Below the pieces are notes generated by a model, which ran no database searches, was not told the DNA's origin, and worked only from the letters and a program-made list of their open reading frames with translations. DNA of 64,000 bases from positions 101,161 to 165,160 of the forward strand of contig JAUNAP010000005.1 of NCBI GenBank assembly GCA_030527545.1. Direction: 5' to 3'. Made by a program: the position numbers and the translations under genes. This DNA comes from Actinomycetaceae bacterium. GTDB taxonomy: Bacteria; Actinomycetota; Actinomycetes; Actinomycetales; Actinomycetaceae. Below are positions 26,983 to 35,467 of the stretch, in pieces. Position 1 is the first letter of the stretch. Each line of letters starts with the position of its first letter.

Positions 26983-27395
26983 GCTGATCGGCCGGCTAGG
27001 CGACGCGGGTCAGAGATGATCATCCACAGGCTTGTTACCAAGACGAAGAAGGCCGGCAGCCACCAGTAGGCTGCTCCCGCGTCGTACCAGACCCTGCACT
27101 GTCTCGCCCAGGCGGCTTCTCCGCAGGCGGAGACGATGACGAAGCAGCACAGCTGGAATGCGAGCCCTGCCCAGGCGAGCATGCGCATGCGTGTGCCGTT
27201 GTGGATGACCCCGGCGGCGATGGCGACCCAGATAACGGAGACGATGACGTCGACGATCCCGTCGATGCCGGCGTCGCCGAGGGCGATGAGGGAGGCAAGA
27301 AAGACCCACGCGCTGAAAAGCGCTAGACCGGCCATGAGTACGCGGGCGACCCCGAGTGCGGGCGGGCGGGGATCCGTCGTCGTTTCCGGTTCCAT
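26979..27395 (-). CDS. Small four-helix membrane protein of unknown function
   Basis: 138 residues with about four hydrophobic segments (near 18-40, 45-65, 72-90 and 110-128) and a short charged C-tail. Cysteines lie in the third segment and the following loop. No family is recognised. The ATG has GGAGAGGAGGGG upstream. It overlaps the end of trmL by four bases on the opposite strand and is divergent from lpdA, separated by 216 bases that hold the lpdA leader. Confidence 0.7.
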   Translation of the reverse strand: MEPETTTDPRPPALGVARVLMAGLALFSAWVFLASLIALGDAGIDGIVDVIVSVIWVAIAAGVIHNGTRMRMLAWAGLAFQLCCFVIVSACGEAAWARQCRVWYDAGAAYWWLPAFFVLVTSLWMIISDPRRLAGRSA

Positions 27396-27611
27396 GCTCG
27401 CCCCTCCTCTCCTCGGGTGTCAGATGCGCCCATCCTACGCCACGCGTGCGTCCGCACACTCACCCCGCCCTTGGGCGTGTGCCCTACACCACGATAGCGC
27501 GGGGACCTTCGTCGCTCTTTCGGTGGTGGCAACAGGTCTTTTAGTGACACAATGGAGGGGAATGGTCGGGCGTGACGTCCGCACCGCCACCGCGATTCTT
27601 AAGGAGCGCAT

Positions 27612-28982
27612 ATGTCCAGCACCACGTATGACGTCGTTGTCCTGGGAGCAGGCAGCGGCGGCTACGCAATGGCTCTTCGATCTGCCCAGTTAGGCAAGAA
27701 GGTCGCCCTCATCGAAGGCGACAAGGTCGGCGGCACCTGCCTGCACCGCGGCTGCATCCCCACGAAGGCGATGCTCCACGTTGCCGAGACGGTTGAGGCC
27801 ATCAAGGACGCCGAGGAACTCGGCATCTTCGCCAGCTATGAGGGCGTCGATCTTGAGGTCGTCGGGCAGTATCGCCAAAAGACGATCGACCAGCTTCATC
27901 AGGGCCTGCGTGGTCTTATCAAGTCCCGCAAGATCGATCTCATTGAGGGTTGGGGGCGCCTCGTTGATGCCCACACCGTCGAGGTTGACGGCAAGCAGAT
28001 CACGGGTGAGGCCGTCGTCCTCGCCACGGGCTCGTACTCTAAGTCGTTGCCCGGTCTCGCCATCGAGGGCCGCGTCATCACCTCGGAGCAGGCGCTTCAG
28101 CTCAGCTGGGTTCCGCGCCGGGCGGCCATCCTCGGCGGCGGGGTCATCGGCGTGGAGTTTGCCTCTTTGTGGGCTTCGCTGGGTGCTGAAGTGACCATCA
28201 TCGAGGGTCTGCCTCACCTGTGCAATAACGAGGACATCGATGTTGCCAAGGGCTTGGAGAAGCAGTTCAAGGCCCGCGGCATCGCCTTTAAGACAAAGAC
28301 GATGTTCAAGGGTGTCACTCAAGACAACACCGGCGTCCACGTCGAGACCGACAAGGGTGACGTCATCGACGCTGATCTGCTCCTTGTTGCGGTTGGTCGC
28401 GGCCCGCGCACGCAGGGGATGGGCTTCGAGGAAGCCGGCGTTACTCTCGATCGCGGTTTCGTTCCTGTCGATGAGAATCTCGAGACGAACGTGAAGGGCG
28501 TCTACGCCGTTGGCGATATCGTCCCCGGCCTGCAGCTGGCTCACCGCGGCTTCGCCCAGGGCATCTACCTGGCGGAAAAGCTCGCCGGTCTCGACGTTGC
28601 GCCCCTCATCGAAGCGAACATCCCGCGCGTGACTTTCTGCGAGCCCGAGATCGCTTCCGTTGGCCTCACCCAGGCTCAGGCTGAGGAAAAGCACGGGAAG
28701 GACCAGGTCGAGACCAAGGTGTTCAACCTCGCCGGAAACGGCAAGTCTCAGATCCTCAAGACAGGCGGTCTTGTCAAGCTCGTTGCCCTCAAAGACGGTC
28801 CCATCGTCGGTTTCCATGCGCTCGGTAAGCGCATGGGTGAGCAGATCGGCGAGGGGCAGCTCATGGTCAATTGGGAGGCCTACGCTGACGATGTTGCTCA
28901 GCTTATTCACGCGCACCCGACCCAAAACGAATCGATCGGTGAGGCCGCCATGGCCCTCGCCGGTAAGCCGCTGCACAACTAA
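27612..28982 (+). CDS. lpdA: Dihydrolipoyl dehydrogenase (E3)
   Basis: 456-residue FAD enzyme that reoxidises the lipoyl group of 2-oxoacid dehydrogenases with NAD+. FAD site VLGAGSGGYAMALRSAQLG, redox cysteines GGTCLHRGCIPTK, NAD site AAILGGGVIGVEFAS, and the C-terminal His-Glu pair in HAHPTQNESIGEA are all present. ATG follows AAGGAG. It is followed after 17 bases by the E2 gene. The 216 bases upstream contain no gene; the actual promoter could not be picked with confidence. Confidence 0.97.
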   Translation: MSSTTYDVVVLGAGSGGYAMALRSAQLGKKVALIEGDKVGGTCLHRGCIPTKAMLHVAETVEAIKDAEELGIFASYEGVDLEVVGQYRQKTIDQLHQGLRGLIKSRKIDLIEGWGRLVDAHTVEVDGKQITGEAVVLATGSYSKSLPGLAIEGRVITSEQALQLSWVPRRAAILGGGVIGVEFASLWASLGAEVTIIEGLPHLCNNEDIDVAKGLEKQFKARGIAFKTKTMFKGVTQDNTGVHVETDKGDVIDADLLLVAVGRGPRTQGMGFEEAGVTLDRGFVPVDENLETNVKGVYAVGDIVPGLQLAHRGFAQGIYLAEKLAGLDVAPLIEANIPRVTFCEPEIASVGLTQAQAEEKHGKDQVETKVFNLAGNGKSQILKTGGLVKLVALKDGPIVGFHALGKRMGEQIGEGQLMVNWEAYADDVAQLIHAHPTQNESIGEAAMALAGKPLHN

Positions 28983-28999
28983 TCGAAAGGTTTTCACGT

Positions 29000-30382
29000 A
29001 TGTCTACGTCTGTTGAGATGCCCGCCCTGGGCGAATCCGTCACCGAGGGCACGATTTCGCAGTGGCTGAAGGAGGTGGGCGACACCGTCGAGGTCGACGA
29101 ACCCATCGTTGAGGTCGCTACGGACAAGGTCGATTCCGAAGTTCCTGCTCCGGTCGCGGGCACGATCATCGAGATCTGCGTCGAGGAAGACGAGACGGTC
29201 GATGTCGGCACGGTGATCTGTAAGATCGGCGACGCCGATGAGACTTCCTCGTCGGAGGACAAGGAGGAGCCGAAGGAAGAGAAGGCTCCCGAGGTTCCTG
29301 CCGAAGAGGCAGAACCCGAGGCCGAAGAAGACGCGGCTCACGTCGAGGAGGCCAAGGCCCCCGAGGCTCCGGCCGCCCCCGAGGCTCCTCAAGCCCCCGA
29401 GGCTTCGTCCGACTCCGTAGGCGAAGGCGGCTTCTACGTGACGCCGCTCGTTCGCAAGCTCGCCAAGGACAAGGGTGTCGATCTGGCCACGGTCAAGGGC
29501 ACCGGACAGGGCGGTCGTATCCGCAAGCAAGATGTGCTTGAGGCTGCCGAGGCCAAGGCTAAGGCCCCCGCGCCGCAGGCTCCTCAAACCGCCGAAGCTG
29601 AGGCACCCAAGGCGCCCGCTGCTGCCGGCAAGCCCGCCTCCTCGCCGATCGAAGAGGACACGACGCTGCGCGGAAAGACCGAGAAGATGTCGCGCATGCG
29701 CCAAACGATCGCCGATCGGATGATGACGTCCCTGTCGTCGACCGCTCAGCTGACGACGGTCGTGGAGGTCGATGTCACGCGCATCGCCACGCTGCGTGCG
29801 CGCGCCAAGAACTCCTTCCTTGAGCGCGAAGGAACGAAGCTGTCGTTCCTGCCCTTCTTCGTCAAGGCCGCTACGGAGGCTCTCAAGGCCCACCCGAAGA
29901 TCAACTCGCGTATCGAAGGCAAGGAGGTGACGTACTTCGCTGAGGAGCACGTCGGCATTGCCGTCGACACTGAGCGTGGCCTCATGGTCCCCGTCATCAA
30001 GAACTGCGGTGATCTCACGATCGCCGGGATCGCGAAGAAGATCAACGAGCTGGCTGAGGAAACTCGCACGGGCAAGATCGATCCCGGTAAGCTCTCGGGC
30101 TCGACCTTCACGATCACGAACACCGGCTCGCGTGGCGCGCTGTTCGACACCCCTGTCGTCAACTACCCGGAGGAAGCCATCCTCGGCCTGGGCACGATCG
30201 TCAAGCGTCCGGCCGTCATCAAGGACGGCGATGGCAACGACACCATCGCCATCCGCTCGATGTGCTACCTGGCGCTGAGCTACGACCACCGTCTCATTGA
30301 CGGTGCTGACGCGGCTCGCTACCTCTCGACTGTGAAGAAGCGTCTAGAAGACGGTGACTTCGCTGCCGAGCTTGGCCTGTAG
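29000..30382 (+). CDS. sucB: 2-oxoacid dehydrogenase E2, dihydrolipoyl acyltransferase
   Basis: 460 residues. One lipoyl domain (1-76, with the modified Lys in EVATDKVDSEV), an Ala-Pro-Glu-rich linker (about 83-140), the E3/E1-binding domain (FYVTPLVRKLAKDKGVDL), a second linker, and the catalytic domain with YDHRLIDGADAARYL (His and Asp). It acts with the lpdA product. The domain order fits SucB/DlaT of actinobacteria, where one E2 serves both pyruvate and 2-oxoglutarate complexes. Whether it is pyruvate- or oxoglutarate-specific cannot be read; the symbol is provisional. Confidence 0.9.
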   Translation: MSTSVEMPALGESVTEGTISQWLKEVGDTVEVDEPIVEVATDKVDSEVPAPVAGTIIEICVEEDETVDVGTVICKIGDADETSSSEDKEEPKEEKAPEVPAEEAEPEAEEDAAHVEEAKAPEAPAAPEAPQAPEASSDSVGEGGFYVTPLVRKLAKDKGVDLATVKGTGQGGRIRKQDVLEAAEAKAKAPAPQAPQTAEAEAPKAPAAAGKPASSPIEEDTTLRGKTEKMSRMRQTIADRMMTSLSSTAQLTTVVEVDVTRIATLRARAKNSFLEREGTKLSFLPFFVKAATEALKAHPKINSRIEGKEVTYFAEEHVGIAVDTERGLMVPVIKNCGDLTIAGIAKKINELAEETRTGKIDPGKLSGSTFTITNTGSRGALFDTPVVNYPEEAILGLGTIVKRPAVIKDGDGNDTIAIRSMCYLALSYDHRLIDGADAARYLSTVKKRLEDGDFAAELGL

Positions 30383-30403
30383 TTTTCGACGAAGCCACTG
30401 AAG

Positions 30404-30434
30404 GACGGCTGGGCGCCCTAGGCGCTCAGCCGTC
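30404..30434. terminator. Hairpin between convergent E2 and kinase genes
   Basis: 14-base stem (30404-30417 with 30421-30434, one G-U pair), loop CTA. It overlaps the last codons of the kinase gene on the minus strand and follows the E2 stop, so it is placed to end both units. There is no strong T tract. Confidence 0.65.
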
Positions 30435-31748
30435 TTGACTTACCGAGACCACCGTGCCCGAAAGACCGGTGAGTTTGAGGACAATCGCCCGTTCCGGTGT
30501 AGCCTCGATGCTCGTGCACCCGGTGGGTAGGCAGCGGCGGTAGGGGCTTTGTTTCATGCGCGCGTGCACCCACACGCCCCCATCCGCGTCGGGTTTTCCC
30601 TCGCGAACATCCGACACACTCGTTGTCAATCCTTCGATGCGCGCATCGGCTTCAGCGAGAGCCTCCATGAGCTTCTCGTCCTGGTGGCGAGCCGGCGAAC
30701 CCGGTGCGGTGAGCTCGTTCAATCGCTCGCGGTCTCGGGCGGCGATGGCCGCGTCACGGCGGCGCTGCAGATCGCTCACGTGCTGCGAGAGAGAACGCTG
30801 GTTGTCTTGCTCGCGCGCGGTGATTCCTGTCGTGCTTGTTTCTCCTTCGCTCTCGGCATCGAGGAGAAGATACGTCCCGCCGACGAGGGCTCCAAGGGCG
30901 AGGAGGGCCGTGACTATCGGTCGTAGCGCTCGTCCAGGCGGTGGAGCCGTTTCGGTGCGGTGGCTAGCGGGGCGGGCCAGCTCGGCACGCACGGGATCGA
31001 CGGGGCGACGCCGAAACGATGCGTTTTTGTTTTCGAGCCTGCGAGGCGGCGGGGCGGCGTCGACGCGACGCCGGGCGCCCCGGCGAATGCTGCCCGCTAG
31101 TTGAGCCGCTCGCGGTCGTTCCTCGGGTCGACGCGAGCATGCTCGCCGCCAAAGGGGGTGATCCAAGCCGAGATCTGCTGCGAGGATCCCGAGAGCATAG
31201 ATGTCTCCTGCCCGGGTGCATCCGGACTCGTGCCACTCGGGTGGCCTGTAGTGCGCGGTGGGATTGCCTTGATCGAGTAGCGGGTCGATGAGGCGAAAAC
31301 CCGAGCGGGTAGACACGATGTTGGCCGCGGAGATGTCGCCGTGCACCAGCCCGGCGGCGTGGATGGCAACGACCTCCTGTGCCACGCTCGCAAGCACGGC
31401 GAGGCGGTGTTCACGAGTCCAGGCCGGGTCTGTTGCGAGGGTCTCGACGTCCTCGCCGTCCGCGATGTGCTGAATGAGAGCGATACGCCCGAGGTCACAG
31501 GCAGCGAGCTCGTGAATGGCACACACGCGTGCGTCGGCAAACGCCTGGGCCGTCTCGGCGGCACTGTCGGGCAAGACTTTGGCCGCCCACTGGCGGCCCG
31601 AGCCGTCGCGGACTCGCCACACCGTTCCCCTCGCCCCGCATCCGAGCGGGCGGATGCGCGTGTAACCGTCGATCTCCATACGTGTAAGTCGACCACGAAC
31701 GTCCCCCTCAAGTCTTGACCCGTCCTCGATCTGTGGAAAACGCATCAT
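30426..31748 (-). CDS. Membrane Ser/Thr kinase-like protein, atypical active site
   Basis: 440 residues. Kinase-like domain at about 30-225: Gly loop LGCGARGTVW, ATP Lys57 (WAAKVLP), catalytic loop HGDISAAN in place of HRDxKxxN (Asp138 and Asn143 kept), and IDPLL in place of DFG (Asp155 kept, Gly lost). The activation loop is very short, ending in PPEW. A proline/arginine linker, one membrane helix (about 278-297) and an outside part with a coiled coil and CLPTGC follow. Weak activity or pseudokinase function are both possible. The start could also be the ATG at 31679, which gives MEIDGYTRIRPLG. Confidence 0.8.
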   Translation of the reverse strand: MMRFPQIEDGSRLEGDVRGRLTRMEIDGYTRIRPLGCGARGTVWRVRDGSGRQWAAKVLPDSAAETAQAFADARVCAIHELAACDLGRIALIQHIADGEDVETLATDPAWTREHRLAVLASVAQEVVAIHAAGLVHGDISAANIVSTRSGFRLIDPLLDQGNPTAHYRPPEWHESGCTRAGDIYALGILAADLGLDHPLWRRACSRRPEERPRAAQLAGSIRRGARRRVDAAPPPRRLENKNASFRRRPVDPVRAELARPASHRTETAPPPGRALRPIVTALLALGALVGGTYLLLDAESEGETSTTGITAREQDNQRSLSQHVSDLQRRRDAAIAARDRERLNELTAPGSPARHQDEKLMEALAEADARIEGLTTSVSDVREGKPDADGGVWVHARMKQSPYRRCLPTGCTSIEATPERAIVLKLTGLSGTVVSVSQDG

Positions 31749-31768
31749 CGTCGGCGACCTTGGGCTGC

Positions 31769-31774
31769 TAAACT
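31769..31774 (+). promoter_or_regulatory. Candidate -10 for DUF4191 gene
   Basis: TAAACT ends nine bases before the ATG at 31784, which would leave a leader of only a few bases. There is no AGGAGG-like site between them. No -35 was recognised. Confidence 0.35.
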
Positions 31775-31783
31775 GTGCTCATC

Positions 31784-32494
31784 ATGGCTACTCAATCCGA
31801 GCTCACGTCGGCGCCTAAGCGCCGCTGGTACCACAACATTGCTGACGCCTACCGCGTGACCAAGCGCACCTATCCGTGGGTCACGTGGGCACTTATCGCC
31901 ATACCGATCGTCCTTCTCCTCGTTGCCGTCGGCGTATGCGTGGCAACGAGTATCGGAGTCGTCTCGGCGATCGGTTGGGTTGTCGTCGCTCTCACGGCGG
32001 GCCTGTTTTTCGACACCATGCTGCTCACCCAGCTTCTCACCCGCGCCACCTACGCGCAGATGGACGGGGTCACCGGGGCGGTGTCGTGGGTGTTGCAGCA
32101 GATCAAACGCGGGTGGTCTGTCGAGTCTGAGCCGGTCGCCATGAATAAGAAGCAGGATCTCGTGTGGCGTCTCGTGGGCCGCCCCGGGATTGTTCTCATT
32201 TCTGAGGGGCCGCACCATCGCGCCCGCCAGATGCTTGCCGAGGAGTCACGCAAGTGTGCGCGCGTGGCCCACTCGGTGCCGGTACATACGATCGAGGTCG
32301 GAAACGACGAGGATCAGGTCAAGCTCAAGGATGTCACGAAGGAACTCCGGCGGTTGCCCAAGGCGATCAGTAAGGATGAGATTCCGCTTGTGGCCAAGCG
32401 TCTCGAATCGCTCAAGATGCGCACTCAGCAGATGCCTCACGGCATAGATCCGACACGCGCGAAGATCAATCGGCGGATGTTCAGGGGCAACTAG
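31784..32494 (+). CDS. DUF4191 membrane protein
   Basis: 236 residues of a family found in Actinobacteria. A cytosolic basic N-tail is followed by two membrane helices (about 35-55 and 60-80), then a soluble C-domain with MNKKQDLVWRLVGRPGIVLI and HTIEVGNDEDQVKLKDV, ending in basic RAKINRRMFRGN. The function is not known. The family is often near lipA/lipB or glnA genes, and here the glnE-glnA2 cluster follows. ATG at 31784 is chosen over GTG 31775, which would lie directly on the -10. Confidence 0.82.
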   Translation: MATQSELTSAPKRRWYHNIADAYRVTKRTYPWVTWALIAIPIVLLLVAVGVCVATSIGVVSAIGWVVVALTAGLFFDTMLLTQLLTRATYAQMDGVTGAVSWVLQQIKRGWSVESEPVAMNKKQDLVWRLVGRPGIVLISEGPHHRARQMLAEESRKCARVAHSVPVHTIEVGNDEDQVKLKDVTKELRRLPKAISKDEIPLVAKRLESLKMRTQQMPHGIDPTRAKINRRMFRGN

Positions 32495-32512
32495 CCCCCG
32501 ATTGGTTGTTTA

Positions 32513-35467
32513 TCAAACGCGCCCGTAGATGAGCCGCTCGGCGACGCTACGGGCGCGTCGTGCTACCTTGCGGTAATCGTCTGCGAGCTGGCCTCCCTTA
32601 CCCACACCGTAGCCGAGGACAGTGGCAAGGATCGACAGATCGTGTGCAGTTGCGGGCAGCTGGTCGCACACGCGCGGCCTGGGAGACGCGCTCATGAGGG
32701 CGTTTCCCCTCCTGATTCTGCCGGCAAGCAGCCAAGAATCGGTGAGAATGCTGACGTCTTCCGGGGCGATGAGGCCCGCTTCGCGGGCAGCCTGGAGCAC
32801 TTCGAGCGTGTGGACGCTGCGCAGAGATTCGTGGTTCTTCGCGTGATCAAGTTGGAGGAGCTGGGCGACCCATTCGACGTCACTGAGGCCGCCAGGCCCG
32901 AGTTTGACGTGGCGCGACGGCTCGACGCCACGAGGCAAACGCTCGTTTTCCATCCGTGCCTTGAGGAGACGGACCTGGCGGCGTCCCGCCTCGTCAAGGG
33001 GATGAGCGTAGCGGATCTCGTCGACGAGGTCTTGCCAGCGGCGGGCGAGTGCGCGGTCTCCCGCGATGACACGCGCTCTCAGGAGGGCCTGACGCTCCCA
33101 GGTTTCACACCGGCCTCGATAGTGGCTGGCGTAGGCCGCGAAGGATGACGCGAGCGGCCCCTTGGTACCCTCTGGGCGAAGATCGACATCAAGGAGGAGT
33201 CCCACGGTGGATCCGACATCACCGAGTCCTCCCCGCAGACTCTGAATGATGCGCCTGCCTTCGTTGGCGTCTGCCCCGTCGTAGACGAGAACGACGTCCG
33301 CATCGGAAGCGTAGGAGGCCTCGCAGGCGCCCTGGCTGCCCATGGCGATAAGAATGACGGGCACGTCGGACTCTCTCGTGGCGACACTTAAGCCAGCAGC
33401 CAATGTCTCATCGTTGATCTCGGCGAGATCTGTACCCGGGGAAGTCACGCCATCTAATACGTCGGTGAGCGCACTGCGTAGGAACTCACGCGCCCGCACG
33501 GCACGGATACGCGCATAGGCTTGCGAGGGATCATCGTGCCTGGCCTGCAGCGCATCGAGTTCGGCGGCGAGGCCGGCGGGACGCGATTCGATGGTCTCGG
33601 CGTCGAGCCAACGCACGGCCTCGGGAAGATCGGCGAGGCGAGCAGCTACGTAGGGAGAGGTCGCGAGAACGCGGCAGAGCCGGTCGGCCGCCACGCGCGA
33701 GTCCCTCAACATGCCTAAGTACCAGTGCGATGACCCGATGGCTTCCGATAGTTGGCGAAAAGCGAGGAGACCCCCGTCGGGATCGGGACCGGCCCGCAAC
33801 CATTCGATGATTCCCGGCATGAGTTGACGCTGAATGGCGGCCCTGCGCGAGACTCCCTCCCCCAACGCCTTGAGATGACGGAGAGCCCCGTCGGGGTCTC
33901 GGTACCCTAAGAAACGCAAGCGTTCCCGCCCGGCCTCGGTGCTCAAGGTCGCGGCCTGAGGGCTCCAGGCCGCGACGACGCTTAAGAGCGGGCGGTAGAA
34001 CAGGTCGCGATGGAGACCACGCACCTGTGTGCGCACGTGCTCCCAGTGATCCCTAAGGTCGCGGGCGTGTGGGAACGCCGCAGCATCGATGGCGCGTCCA
34101 ATGCGGCGCACGTCGGTGTCGCGGGTGGGGATGACGTGGGTGCGCCGCATGCGTAACAGCTGAGTACGGTGTTCAAGGACGCGCAGAAACTCGTAGCACT
34201 CACGCAAGGTCTCCCCGGCGTCGCGACCGATATAGCCACCGTCGACGAGGGCTTCGATGCCCTCAAGGGTGGAGGCTTTTCGCAAGGTGGGGTCGGCACC
34301 GCCGTGAACCAGCTGAAGGAGTTGTACGGAAAACTCGACGTCGCGTAGGCCCCCGGGTCCAAGCTTGATCTGATGGTCGCGCTCGCGCGTGGGAATGTGT
34401 TGCTCGACTCGCGCGCGCATGGCACGCGCCTCTTCGATGAAACCCTCACGGTGGGCCGCTTGCCACACGAGAGGCGAGACATCGTCGATGACCCCGCGGG
34501 CGAGGTCGAGATTGCCCGCGCAAGCGCGCGCCTTCATGAGGGCCTGGAACTCCCAGTTGTGCGCCCACGAGCGGTAATAGTCAGCGTAGGAGGCCCTCGT
34601 ACGCACGATCGCGCCGTCCTTGCCTTCCGGGCGCAAGCCGAGATCAAGCTCCCACAGCGGAGCCTCCGCGCCGGGACCGGAAATGACCTGTGCCAGCGCA
34701 ACGGCGAGCCGACCGGATCTTCTCAACGCGTCCGCGTCGTCGCTGTCGACGACGTACATGAGATCGACGTCGGAGATGTAGTTGAGCTCTCGCGCCCCGC
34801 ATTTGCCAAGTGCAATCGCGCCAAAGCCGAGCTCGCCGTGTGGATCGACGAGTGCGCGGGCGCAAGCGAGTGCCGCGGAGATCACCGCGTCTGCAAGCGC
34901 ACTCACACGCGCGGCAACCTCCGCGAAAACCGCGGTGGGATTCTCACTCGTCAAATCACTTGCCGCAAGACCGAGCAGCGCCTCCCGGTAGGCGCGTCTC
35001 AGCGCGTCGCTGTCTGGCGCAGCAGCTACCCACACATCGGGACGGACCTCTCGCGCCTGCACGAGCTCGAGCCAGCCCCGGCGCATCGAAGCCGCGTAGG
35101 CGTCTGCGTCGTCTAAGACGCTCGCCAGGGGAGCCGCGTGCAGGGGGCGGACGTGGGAACTGATGCGCTCGAGCGCGCCCGGATGCGTGGCCAGATAGTC
35201 GCTGGCGGCATGCGAGGCACCCGCGAGCGCGTACAGTACCCGCCGCTGGGCGGGTTCGGTCAGTGCGTCACCGAGCGCGTCTGCGTCGAGTAGGCGCATG
35301 AGGGCGAGGACGACGTCGTCGGCCGAGCCCGCCGCCGCGAGGTCGGCCAGCGAGGCGTCCGTACCAAGCTCACCGAGTGGGCCCTGTGCAATCCACCTTG
35401 CCGTACGGTCGACGTCGGTGACGCCGGCTTGGCGCAGCCGCTGAGCGAGAGAGAGCGGCCGTGCCAC
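32513..35467 (-). CDS. glnE: Glutamine synthetase adenylyltransferase/adenylyl-removing enzyme
   Basis: 984 residues with two nucleotidyltransferase domains. The first active site is GKCGARELNYISDVDLMYV (N-half) and the second is GSQGACEASYASDADVVLV (C-half), each with Asp-x-Asp. Each is followed by a helical GlnD_UR/UTase domain (LGPGGLRDVEFSVQ and LGPGGLSDVEWVAQ). It adds AMP to, or removes it from, a Tyr of type I-beta glutamine synthetase according to nitrogen status. GTG start overlaps the glnA2 stop (TAGTG). The partner enzyme GlnA1 is not in the window. Confidence 0.95.
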   Translation of the reverse strand: MARPLSLAQRLRQAGVTDVDRTARWIAQGPLGELGTDASLADLAAAGSADDVVLALMRLLDADALGDALTEPAQRRVLYALAGASHAASDYLATHPGALERISSHVRPLHAAPLASVLDDADAYAASMRRGWLELVQAREVRPDVWVAAAPDSDALRRAYREALLGLAASDLTSENPTAVFAEVAARVSALADAVISAALACARALVDPHGELGFGAIALGKCGARELNYISDVDLMYVVDSDDADALRRSGRLAVALAQVISGPGAEAPLWELDLGLRPEGKDGAIVRTRASYADYYRSWAHNWEFQALMKARACAGNLDLARGVIDDVSPLVWQAAHREGFIEEARAMRARVEQHIPTRERDHQIKLGPGGLRDVEFSVQLLQLVHGGADPTLRKASTLEGIEALVDGGYIGRDAGETLRECYEFLRVLEHRTQLLRMRRTHVIPTRDTDVRRIGRAIDAAAFPHARDLRDHWEHVRTQVRGLHRDLFYRPLLSVVAAWSPQAATLSTEAGRERLRFLGYRDPDGALRHLKALGEGVSRRAAIQRQLMPGIIEWLRAGPDPDGGLLAFRQLSEAIGSSHWYLGMLRDSRVAADRLCRVLATSPYVAARLADLPEAVRWLDAETIESRPAGLAAELDALQARHDDPSQAYARIRAVRAREFLRSALTDVLDGVTSPGTDLAEINDETLAAGLSVATRESDVPVILIAMGSQGACEASYASDADVVLVYDGADANEGRRIIQSLRGGLGDVGSTVGLLLDVDLRPEGTKGPLASSFAAYASHYRGRCETWERQALLRARVIAGDRALARRWQDLVDEIRYAHPLDEAGRRQVRLLKARMENERLPRGVEPSRHVKLGPGGLSDVEWVAQLLQLDHAKNHESLRSVHTLEVLQAAREAGLIAPEDVSILTDSWLLAGRIRRGNALMSASPRPRVCDQLPATAHDLSILATVLGYGVGKGGQLADDYRKVARRARSVAERLIYGRV

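Noticed and set aside
27690..30289. Long minus-strand frames (435 and 431 codons) opposite lpdA and E2
   Set aside because: Mirror frames of two well-identified genes; no recognisable motifs and no ribosome sites.
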